Of a stretch of 64,000 nt of DNA, positions 57,543-64,000 are shown piece by piece. The stretch is taken from contig NZ_WUPT01000005.1 of NCBI RefSeq assembly GCF_009830125.1, positions 1 through 64,000 of the forward strand, read 5' to 3'. Position 1 is the stretch's first letter, and each line of letters begins with the position of its first letter. Made by a program: the position numbers and the translations under genes. Origin of the DNA: Kangsaoukella pontilimi (GTDB taxonomy: Bacteria > Pseudomonadota > Alphaproteobacteria > Rhodobacterales > Rhodobacteraceae). The notes beneath the pieces were generated by a model, which saw nothing but the letters and a program-made list of their open reading frames with translations, made no database searches and was not told the DNA's origin.

Positions 57543-59075
57543 ATGAAGAGCCCCGCTGGGAACAGAGCGGTCGTGATCGGCGCGGGCCTTGGCGGGCTTG
57601 CCGCTGCGATGCGCCTTGGCGCGAAGGGTTGGTCGGTGACGGTCATCGACCGGCTGGACAGTCCGGGCGGGCGCGGCTCGGCTCTCACGCGCGACGGGTA
57701 CCGCTTCGATCTGGGCCCGACCATCGTGACTGTGCCGCAGGTCTTTCGCGATCTCTTCCGTGCCGTTGGCCGCGATTTTGACAGTGAGGTCGATCTGAGG
57801 GCGCTCGATCCCTTCTACGAGATCCGCTGGCCCGATGGTTCGCACTTCACCGCGCGCGGCTCGACCGAGGCGATGGTGGAGGAGGTGCGACGTCTGTCGC
57901 CCGGTGACGTCAAAGGCTATCTGGCGTTCCTCAGGGATGCCGAGCGCCGCTATGTCGTGGGCTTCGAAGGCATGGTTGCCAAGCCCATGCACCGGTTCCG
58001 CGAGACGGCCAAGGTGCTGCCGGAATTCGCAGTCCTCCGCGCCGACCGCTCGATCCTTGGACTGGCGCGCAAGAGGGTCCGGGACGAGCGGCTGCGCATG
58101 GCGCTCAGCTTTCATCCGCTCTTCATCGGGGGCGATCCGCGTCATGTGACGTCGATGTACGCGCTTGTCAGCCATCTCGAAAAGGAATTCGGCGTCCATT
58201 ACGCCATCGGCGGCGTTGCCGCGATTGCAAGCGCCATGGCGCGCGCCGTTGTGGGGCAGGGGGGGCGTCTGCGCTATGAAGCGACGGTGTCCCGCATCCG
58301 GACCGAGAACGGGCGCGCCACGGGTGTCGAGCTGGACACGGGCGAGGTCATCGACGCCGATCTGGTCGTGTCCAATGCCGATGCCGGGCATACGTATCAG
58401 AACCTCTTGTCCGACCGCGCCAAGCGCCGCTGGTCGCCCGCGAAGCTGAGCCGGACGAAATGGTCCATGGGTCTGTTCGTCTGGTATTTCGGAACGTCCG
58501 GCACGCGGGCCAAGTGGCAGGATGTGGGACATCACACGATTCTGTCCGGCCCACGCTACGAGGGGCTGCTGGACGACATCTTCACACGCGGGCGGCTGGC
58601 CGAGGATATGAGCCTCTACGTCCATCGCCCATCGGTGACCGACCCGACGGTCGCGCCCTCGGGCGACGATGCGTTCTATGTGCTGTCTCCGGTGCCGCAT
58701 CTGGGCCATGCCGATCCGGTGGACTGGTCGCGACAGGCCGAGAGCTATCGCGCCTCCGTTCTGGCGACGCTGGAAGAGCGTCTGTTGCCGGGTCTGTCCA
58801 GTCACCTGACCGTGTCTGAGGTCTTCACGCCCGAGACCTTCCGCGACCGCTACCTGTCGCCCCATGGCTGCGGGTTCTCGATCGAGCCGCGTATCCTGCA
58901 ATCGGCCTGGTTCCGACCGCACAATGTCAGCGAAGAGCTTGACGGTCTCTACCTTGTGGGCGCCGGGACCCATCCGGGCGCGGGGCTGCCCGGCGTCGTG
59001 TCGTCAGCCGAGGTACTGGAAAAGCTCGTCCCCGACATGCGTGGACACGAGACCCCAAGGATGGCCGCAGAATGA
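57543..59075 (+). CDS. crtI: Phytoene desaturase
   Basis: 510 residues. FAD-binding VVIGAGLGGLAAAMRLGAKG near the start, GGRGSALTRDGYRFDLGPTIV, and the C-terminal carotenoid-desaturase signature GLYLVGAGTHPGAGLPGVV. It desaturates phytoene to neurosporene. I use the ATG at 57543 (MKSPAGN), with GGAG 10 bases upstream. The ATG at 57504 would overlap the second PpsR palindrome. It overlaps crtB by ATGA. Confidence 0.94.
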   Translation: MKSPAGNRAVVIGAGLGGLAAAMRLGAKGWSVTVIDRLDSPGGRGSALTRDGYRFDLGPTIVTVPQVFRDLFRAVGRDFDSEVDLRALDPFYEIRWPDGSHFTARGSTEAMVEEVRRLSPGDVKGYLAFLRDAERRYVVGFEGMVAKPMHRFRETAKVLPEFAVLRADRSILGLARKRVRDERLRMALSFHPLFIGGDPRHVTSMYALVSHLEKEFGVHYAIGGVAAIASAMARAVVGQGGRLRYEATVSRIRTENGRATGVELDTGEVIDADLVVSNADAGHTYQNLLSDRAKRRWSPAKLSRTKWSMGLFVWYFGTSGTRAKWQDVGHHTILSGPRYEGLLDDIFTRGRLAEDMSLYVHRPSVTDPTVAPSGDDAFYVLSPVPHLGHADPVDWSRQAESYRASVLATLEERLLPGLSSHLTVSEVFTPETFRDRYLSPHGCGFSIEPRILQSAWFRPHNVSEELDGLYLVGAGTHPGAGLPGVVSSAEVLEKLVPDMRGHETPRMAAE

Positions 59076-60109
59076 TCAATCCGCGCGACCTGCATATCTG
59101 CCGCGACGCGATCCGCCAGGGTTCGCTGTCCTTCTACGCCGCGTCCAAGCTGTTGCCGGCAAAGGTCCGCGACCCGGCGCTGGCGCTTTATGCCTTCTGC
59201 CGGCTGGCCGATGACGCGGTCGACCTGCATGACGAGAAGATTTCCGCGGTCCTCCGGCTTCGCGACCGGCTGGATGCGATCTATGAGGGGCGGCCCAATG
59301 ATGCGGCCGCCGATCGGGCCTTTGCCGCCGTGGTCGAGATGCACGAGATGCCCAAGGCGCTGCCCGACGCGCTGCTCGAAGGGCTCGCCTGGGACGCGCA
59401 GGAGCGGCGTTATCGCTCGCTCTCGGGGGTGATCGACTATTCCGCCCGGGTGGCCGCCGCCGTTGGTGCCATGATGTCGGTGCTCATGGGTGTCCGTGAC
59501 GCCGATGCCCTGGCGCGCGCCTGCGACCTTGGCGTCGCGATGCAGTTGACGAACATCGCCCGCGACGTGGGCGAGGACGCGCGCGCCGGGCGTATCTATC
59601 TGCCACTCGACTGGCTGGACGCCGAGCATATCGCGCCCGAGGCGTTCCTTGCCGACCCGGTGCCAGATGACCGTATCCGCCGGTTGGTGCAGCGCCTTCT
59701 GCGCGAGGCGGATCGTCTTTATGCCCGGTCCGAGGCCGGAATAGCGGCGCTGCCCTTGTCGGTGCGGCCCGGCATCTTTGCCGCGCGGCATGTCTATGCC
59801 GGGATCGGGGCCGCCATCGCGAAGAACGGTCACGACACGATCAGTTACCGCGCGCGGACATACAAATCGCAGAAGATCGGCTGGCTCGCGCTGGCAACGC
59901 TGAGGTCCGGTGTCACCACCGTCATGCCGCGCTCGGCGGTCCTGCACGCGCAGCCCCTGCCGGAATGCGCCTTCCTCGTCTCGGCTGCCGCGCGCCCCGT
60001 CGCGCGCGGGTCCGCCTGGGGCGACGGGCGCAGCGGCGCGCTGTTGTCGATCCTTGCGGATCTGGAGGCGCGCGATCAGTCGAGAAAGCTGGATCGCCTC
60101 GGCGCTTGA
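59072..60109 (+). CDS. crtB: Phytoene synthase
   Basis: 345 residues. Asp-rich motif in ALYAFCRLADDAVD (about 41-54) and the second in LTNIARDVGEDARAGRIYLP (about 165-184), with the family's RYRSLSGVIDYSARVAAAVG. It condenses two geranylgeranyl diphosphates to phytoene, the first carotenoid-specific step. It is coupled to crtI by a 4-base overlap and followed 15 bases later by tspO. Confidence 0.94.
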   Translation: MINPRDLHICRDAIRQGSLSFYAASKLLPAKVRDPALALYAFCRLADDAVDLHDEKISAVLRLRDRLDAIYEGRPNDAAADRAFAAVVEMHEMPKALPDALLEGLAWDAQERRYRSLSGVIDYSARVAAAVGAMMSVLMGVRDADALARACDLGVAMQLTNIARDVGEDARAGRIYLPLDWLDAEHIAPEAFLADPVPDDRIRRLVQRLLREADRLYARSEAGIAALPLSVRPGIFAARHVYAGIGAAIAKNGHDTISYRARTYKSQKIGWLALATLRSGVTTVMPRSAVLHAQPLPECAFLVSAAARPVARGSAWGDGRSGALLSILADLEARDQSRKLDRLGA

Positions 60110-60124
60110 GCTAGGTCACAAGTC

Positions 60125-60574
60125 ATGGATTGGTCGCTGTTCTTCATCTTCTTCCTTGGCTGCTGTGCGGCGGCCTCGACCGGTGCCCTGTTTCAGCCGG
60201 GCGACTGGTATGACGGTCTGGACAAGCCCGCCTGGACGCCGCCCGACTGGGTGTTTCCGGTCACCTGGACCGTCCTCTACATTTCCATGGCAATCGCTGC
60301 GGCGCGGGTTGCGGTGCTGGACGGTTCTGCCCATGCGATGGCCTTCTTCGCCGCGCAACTGGCCTTCAACACGCTCTGGACGCCGATTTTCTTCGGCCTG
60401 CACCGGATGGGGGCGGGGATGATCGTGATCCTGTGTCTCTGGGCGACGGTGGCGGCGACGATGCTGGCCTTCTTCGCGCTCGACACTTTGGCGGGGGCGC
60501 TTTTCGTGCCCTACCTGATCTGGGTGACGATCGCCTCGGCGCTGAATTTTTCGGTCTGGCGCCGGAACAACTAG
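60125..60574 (+). CDS. tspO: TspO/MBR-family tryptophan-rich sensory protein
   Basis: 149 residues, five membrane segments. Family motifs: WYDGLDKPAWTPPDWVFPVTWTVLY (Trp-rich loop and first helices), AFNTLWTPIFFGLHRMG and WVTIASALNFSVW. TspO in Rhodobacter relatives is an outer-membrane tetrapyrrole-linked regulator that tempers photosynthesis-gene expression under oxygen. It lies in its usual crtB-tspO-crtC place. Its TAG stop overlaps the convergent crtC stop (shared CTAG). Confidence 0.93.
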   Translation: MDWSLFFIFFLGCCAAASTGALFQPGDWYDGLDKPAWTPPDWVFPVTWTVLYISMAIAAARVAVLDGSAHAMAFFAAQLAFNTLWTPIFFGLHRMGAGMIVILCLWATVAATMLAFFALDTLAGALFVPYLIWVTIASALNFSVWRRNN

Positions 60575-61512
60575 TCGTCGAAGCGCCAGCCCGCGCGGCG
60601 GGGCACCCGGACGGCCAGCATCGGCATCAGCCACGGCCCGCGGAACCGGTTCAGGTCAAGCGCCTCGTGCACGCCCTCGGTTTCTTCTCCATTCAGTTGC
60701 GTCCGGACGACCGCGCGCGTGTAGAACGGCGCATCCAGCATCGCCTTGACCTGCCGGGGCCGATAGCCCGGATCGGCCCGCGTCTCGCGCCGGACGGCCC
60801 AGAGCGAACGTGCGAAGCGGGTGTTCGGCGGCGCGTCCACGTCGACGATGTCGCCTGTTGGCGTGAAGCCGACGCCCACAGCGAGCTTCGAGCCGTCGCG
60901 CAGCGTGGCGTCATAGAAGCAGGCCGCGCCGTCCTTCAGCGGATAGCGGCCCCATGTCCAGTAATCGAAATCCTGCTCCAGCGCCCGCGTCCCGAAATTG
61001 GCGTCGAAATAGCCGTGCCCGCTCCATCGCCAGCCTTTGCCGAGGTCCACGTCGATCCGCGACGTGGGCGCGAAGGGCCGCCAGATATGGGTGCCGTCGG
61101 CAGTCAGCGGAAGCTCGACCGAACTGACGCCGGCGGGCGTCAGAGTAATGCGACCCCGCATCCGGCTGATAAGCGGCAGGGACGAGACCTCGTCGATGTC
61201 GATGGTCAGGCGCGCGCCATCCCAGGTCAGGCTCGACGGACCCACGGTGAAGCTGTCGACGGTCTGGCGAAGCGCGGCCGCGCCCCGGTCGGTCATGGCG
61301 AAGCGCCCGCCCCGCCCGTAGGTGGCCACGTTGATGCAGCAGTGGTTCTCGGGGCGTTTCCGGCCCGACCAGCGGTACCAGGGCGAAAAGACCGATCCTA
61401 TGAAGGCGATGACCGAGACGGCGTAGTCGCCGCAATCGGAGACTCCGTCGATATACCACCAGGCATAGCCGTTCGGCGGGACGTCGAGGGCGAAGCAAGG
61501 TCCGTCACGATC
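60571..61512 (-). CDS. crtC: Hydroxyneurosporene synthase (carotenoid 1,2-hydratase)
   Basis: The frame encodes family stretches IAFIGSVFSPWYRWSG, NHCCINVATYG, TDRGAAALRQT, FDANFGTRALEQDFDYWTWGR. CrtC hydrates neurosporene/spheroidene precursors. The 5' boundary is unresolved: the coding signal continues upstream through DRDGPCFALDVPPNGYAWWY inside crtD, yet there is no ATG, GTG or TTG in this frame between 61413 and 61512. I mark the start at 61512 only as an approximate limit; ATC at 61410 aligns with the start of the shorter family form. Convergent with tspO. Confidence 0.83.
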   Translation of the reverse strand, partial: DRDGPCFALDVPPNGYAWWYIDGVSDCGDYAVSVIAFIGSVFSPWYRWSGRKRPENHCCINVATYGRGGRFAMTDRGAAALRQTVDSFTVGPSSLTWDGARLTIDIDEVSSLPLISRMRGRITLTPAGVSSVELPLTADGTHIWRPFAPTSRIDVDLGKGWRWSGHGYFDANFGTRALEQDFDYWTWGRYPLKDGAACFYDATLRDGSKLAVGVGFTPTGDIVDVDAPPNTRFARSLWAVRRETRADPGYRPRQVKAMLDAPFYTRAVVRTQLNGEETEGVHEALDLNRFRGPWLMPMLAVRVPRRAGWRFDD

Positions 61513-62969
61513 GCCTCTGCCGCGTGCTTCCCGGAAAGCGCCGCCATGGCGATGCCCGCCCCCGGATGGGTCCCGCCCCCCGCCAGGTAGAGACCCTTTA
61601 TCGGGGTCCGCGCCCGTGGCCGGTCCAGCGCCGCCATCGTCCCGTGAGGGCTCCGCCCGTAGAGGGAACCGAAGCTCCCCGGGAACAGAGCGTGAAACCC
61701 GCCCGGTGTCGTCAGCGCGCTTTCGGTCGGACGCGGGGTGAAGGTCAGACCATGCCTGGCCAGCTGCGTGAAGACTCGGGTCCGGCATTCGTCTTTCTCC
61801 TTCATGTCCGTGGTCTCGGACGGGGCGGCGTTCTCAATGATCTCGAAGCGCTCGGGGCCGTCGGGCGGAGGGCCGGCGCCGATCCGGTCCTGCGCGCAGA
61901 CATAGAGCGTCGGGTCGGCGGGCGCGGCGCCCTTGGCGATCGGGCCGAACTCATCCTCGGGGTCGGCGCCGAAAAACACGTTGTGATGGGCGAGGTCTGG
62001 CCCCTCGGCCCCTGCGGCAAAGGCCCAGACTCTCGCAGACAGGCTGCGGGGCAGGACGCCCTTGCGCTTGACCGCGCCCCGGACGCCCTCGCCCAGATGC
62101 CCGAGCGCCAGCGCCATCGGGTCGCCGTTGAAGACCGCGCCGTCGCAGGCGATGCGGCGGCCGTCTTCAAGGCAGACGGCGGCGATGCGGCCGGACTGCT
62201 GCTCCAGCCGGTCGGCTTTCGTGCCGAAGGTACAGGTGACGCCAAGACGTTCCGCGAGAGATCGCAGCGCCTCGGCAAGGTGATAGAGGCCGCCCCGCAC
62301 GCACCAGACGCCCCGCGCCTCGGCTTCCCAGACGAGTTGCAAGAGTGACGGGGTCTGGTCGGGCATCCCGCCGACATAGGTGGCATAGCGCCCGAAAAGC
62401 TGGCGGAGGCGGGGGTCGCGGAACTGCCGGGCGAGGCTTTGCGCCATGCTGACGCCGGGAAGAAGCGCGGTCAGAAGCTCGGGCTTGCCAAGCGCTGTCA
62501 GGGCAAGACGGCTGACGCGCGGCTCGCCGGTCTCCATCATCGGGGCCTCGAAGGCGGCGAAAAGTGCCTTGGCGCGCGCATCGAAGCGGCGGAAGGCGTC
62601 GGCATCGGCGGGGCCGGCCAGTGCGTCGATGGCGGCGGCGTTCGCCTCGCTGTCCGGCACAAGGTCGAGCGACGAGCCGTCCACCCACCAGTGCCGGGCC
62701 AGAAGCGGTTCGCGGACAAGGTCGAGGTGGTCTTCCATCCGTTCGCCCGCGAGGGCGAACAGAGCGTCGAACTGGTGCCGCATCGTCAGGACCGTCGGGC
62801 CTGCGTCGGCGGGGCCCGCGCTGGTGGGCAGGGTCCGCATCTTGCCGCCGGGATGGTCGTGCGCCTCGATCAGCGTCACGGCGCATCCGGCATGTGCCAG
62901 GCGGATGGCCGAGGCGAGGCCCCCCATCCCGGCTCCGATCACCACGATATGCGCGCCAGATGCGATCAT
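61398..62969 (-). CDS. crtD: Methoxyneurosporene dehydrogenase (hydroxyneurosporene desaturase)
   Basis: 523 residues. FAD-binding VVIGAGMGGLASAIRLAHAG at 9-28, GGKMRTLPTSAGPADAGPTVLTMRHQFD, and the C-terminal signature GLYLAGGGTHPGAGIAMAALSG. It introduces the C-3,4 double bond. The last about 38 codons (Ser/Thr/Pro-rich, ending SRSSPS) overlap the start of crtC in another frame. A PpsR-type palindrome lies 30 bases upstream in the divergent crtD-crtE promoter. Confidence 0.93.
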   Translation of the reverse strand: MIASGAHIVVIGAGMGGLASAIRLAHAGCAVTLIEAHDHPGGKMRTLPTSAGPADAGPTVLTMRHQFDALFALAGERMEDHLDLVREPLLARHWWVDGSSLDLVPDSEANAAAIDALAGPADADAFRRFDARAKALFAAFEAPMMETGEPRVSRLALTALGKPELLTALLPGVSMAQSLARQFRDPRLRQLFGRYATYVGGMPDQTPSLLQLVWEAEARGVWCVRGGLYHLAEALRSLAERLGVTCTFGTKADRLEQQSGRIAAVCLEDGRRIACDGAVFNGDPMALALGHLGEGVRGAVKRKGVLPRSLSARVWAFAAGAEGPDLAHHNVFFGADPEDEFGPIAKGAAPADPTLYVCAQDRIGAGPPPDGPERFEIIENAAPSETTDMKEKDECRTRVFTQLARHGLTFTPRPTESALTTPGGFHALFPGSFGSLYGRSPHGTMAALDRPRARTPIKGLYLAGGGTHPGAGIAMAALSGKHAAEAIVTDLASPSTSRRTAMPGGISTESPIAATTPSRSSPS

Positions 62970-62998
62970 CCGGGAATTGTTGACTCGGGAAGGGCAAC

Positions 62999-63016
62999 TG
63001 TCCAGTATAGTTTACA
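62999..63016. promoter_or_regulatory. PpsR/CrtJ-type palindrome, crtD side
   Basis: TGTCCAGTATAGTTTACA fits TGT-N12-ACA exactly. It contains a TATAGT hexamer, so bound PpsR would cover the crtE -10 region. Confidence 0.74.
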
Positions 63017-63022
63017 CAAACA

Positions 63023-63040
63023 TGTCATTTAATAATGACA
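63023..63040. promoter_or_regulatory. PpsR/CrtJ-type palindrome, crtE side
   Basis: TGTCATTTAATAATGACA fits TGT-N12-ACA and is symmetric over most of its length. It lies 7 bases after the previous site and 17 bases before the crtE ATG. Confidence 0.76.
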
Positions 63041-63057
63041 CACAAGCGCGAGGCGCC

Positions 63058-63948
63058 ATGCCACTCCAGACACGTATCGAAGCCGCCATCTCTTCCGCCA
63101 TCCGGGGCGCGCAGACCGCGCCCGCGCCGGGGCGACTGGCGGCGGCATTGAATTACGCCGTGACGCCGGGAGGCGCGCGCATCCGCCCGACGATCTTATT
63201 GTCGGTGGCCATGGCCTGCGGCGACCGCGACCCGCTGATGGCGGACCGCGCGGCGGCGGCGCTGGAAATCATGCATTGCGCCAGCCTCGTCCATGATGAC
63301 CTTCCGGCCTTCGATGACGCCGACATGCGGCGCGGCAAGCCGTCGGTCCATCGCGCCTTTTCCGAACCTCTGGCGGTTCTGACCGGAGACAGCCTGATCG
63401 TGCTGGCCTTCGAGACCATCGCGCGGGGGCCGGGCACCGATCCGGCGCGGGCGCTGGAGCTGGTGCTGACGCTGGCCAAACGCACGGGCATGCCGCTTGG
63501 CATCTGCGCGGGGCAGGGATGGGAGAGCGAAAGCTCGGTCGACCTGTCCGCGTATCACCTTGCCAAGACCGGCGCGCTCTTCATGGCCGCGACCGAGATG
63601 GGCGCGGTTGCCGGTGGGCAGGATGCCGAGCCCTGGGCCGAGCTGGGCGCGCGGATCGGCGAAGCCTTCCAGGTCGCGGACGATCTGCGCGATGCGCTGA
63701 TGGACGAAGCGTCTCTGGGCAAACCAGCGGGTCAGGACGACCTGCATGGCCGCCCGAACGCGGTCACCCAGCTGGGCGTCGAGGGCGCCACGGCGCGGCT
63801 GCGCGACATCCTTGCCGGTGCGATTGCTTCGATCCCGTCCTGTCCGGGCGAGGCGGCGCTGGCGCAGATGGTGCGCAAGACGGCTGACCGGATCATCCCC
63901 GAAGCGGCGCAGCACCTCGGGCACCGCTCTTCGGTGCCAGGTGAGTGA
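63058..63948 (+). CDS. crtE: Geranylgeranyl diphosphate synthase
   Basis: 296 residues. First Asp-rich motif in LVHDDLPAFDDADMRRG (about 80-96), second in FQVADDLRDALMD (about 204-216), and NYAVTPGGARIRPTI near the N-terminus. It makes the C20 precursor for carotenoids and the bacteriochlorophyll tail. I use the ATG at 63058 (GAGG 6 bases upstream). The ATG at 63023 lies inside a PpsR palindrome. The next gene is cut off by the window edge; in this group crtF and bchC usually follow. Confidence 0.93.
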   Translation: MPLQTRIEAAISSAIRGAQTAPAPGRLAAALNYAVTPGGARIRPTILLSVAMACGDRDPLMADRAAAALEIMHCASLVHDDLPAFDDADMRRGKPSVHRAFSEPLAVLTGDSLIVLAFETIARGPGTDPARALELVLTLAKRTGMPLGICAGQGWESESSVDLSAYHLAKTGALFMAATEMGAVAGGQDAEPWAELGARIGEAFQVADDLRDALMDEASLGKPAGQDDLHGRPNAVTQLGVEGATARLRDILAGAIASIPSCPGEAALAQMVRKTADRIIPEAAQHLGHRSSVPGE

Positions 63949-64000
63949 TCTTCCCCTCGGCGAGGTCCAGCCGCCATGGCGGGACCAGTCGGTAAGTCTT
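63893..64000 (-). other. Open frame running off the right edge, unassigned
   Basis: On the minus strand 35 codons (beginning KTYRLVPPWRLDLAEGK at the edge) read to a TGA at 63893, overlapping the crtE 3' end by 56 bases. It could be the C-terminus of a convergent gene or chance. The 52 bases after crtE show no start codon with an SD on the plus strand. Confidence 0.2.

Noticed and set aside
1-64000. CRISPR arrays, tRNA or rRNA genes
   Set aside because: No regularly spaced direct repeats, cloverleaf-like segments ending in CCA contexts, or rRNA-like conserved stretches were noticed; a tRNA scan was not possible.
63893-64000. Naming the right-edge minus-strand frame as crtF or another gene
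   Set aside because: Only 35 codons are visible, without a motif I can assign; the frame overlaps crtE and may be chance.

Overview
This GC-rich window looks like part of a large extrachromosomal replicon (plasmid or chromid) of an aerobic anoxygenic phototroph in the Rhodobacteraceae/Roseobacter group. It carries both arms of a purple-bacterial photosynthesis gene cluster, an alphaproteobacterial RepABC replication and partition module, and plasmid-type accessory genes. Calls rest on protein and DNA motifs read by eye; no database search was run.

Layout. 1-5.4 kb: end of puhA, then puhB, puhC, a small conserved gene, acsF, puhE, hemA and a pseudoazurin gene, all rightward, closed by a terminator. 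5.5-12.2 kb: replicon core with repA, repB, a candidate antisense RNA, repC, two parS-like palindromes, a tyrosine recombinase beside a dyad that looks like its crossover site, a DUF1403-type gene and an ScpB-like gene. 12.2-14.3 kb: AbiE-type toxin-antitoxin pair with a palindromic operator candidate, and a decayed ISKra4-like transposase. 14.3-27 kb: a Crp/Fnr regulator facing a leftward block encoding a class III cyclase/AAA protein, a GMC oxidoreductase-hydrolase fusion, a phosphoesterase, a secreted caspase-fold/Sel1 protein and three small exported or unknown proteins, with a perfect CtrA-type site. 27.1-45.3 kb: a divergent Tad-like machine. 45.3-53 kb: lipid kinase, phosphoesterase, DEAD-box helicase and an RND efflux pair. 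53.1-64 kb: bchO-bchD-bchI-crtA leftward, crtI-crtB-tspO rightward, crtC-crtD leftward, crtE rightward, with four PpsR/CrtJ-type palindromes.

The most unusual region is 27.1-45.3 kb. It has the inner-membrane Tad core (two TadA-type ATPases, TadB, TadC, CpaB, TadE/G-like pseudopilins, TadV peptidase), but I see no secretin, TadZ, TadD or ordinary Flp pilin. Instead there are four 39-49 residue proteins resembling pilins made without a leader, an FHA domain fused to the main ATPase, a second membrane FHA protein, a pseudokinase-coiled coil-FGE protein, and two caspase-fold proteins flanking an OmpA protein. One caspase keeps its His/Cys dyad and the other has lost the Cys; both carry an EF-hand-like loop. 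A 17-bp dyad followed 26-27 bases later by a -10-like hexamer recurs three times in the cluster. I infer a signal-controlled envelope or secretion machine, possibly Ca2+-responsive.

The puh arm and the bch/crt arm are both oriented toward the intervening 48 kb of replicon backbone and accessory genes. If the replicon is circular, the photosynthesis cluster is continuous outside this window and the replication module sits between its two ends.
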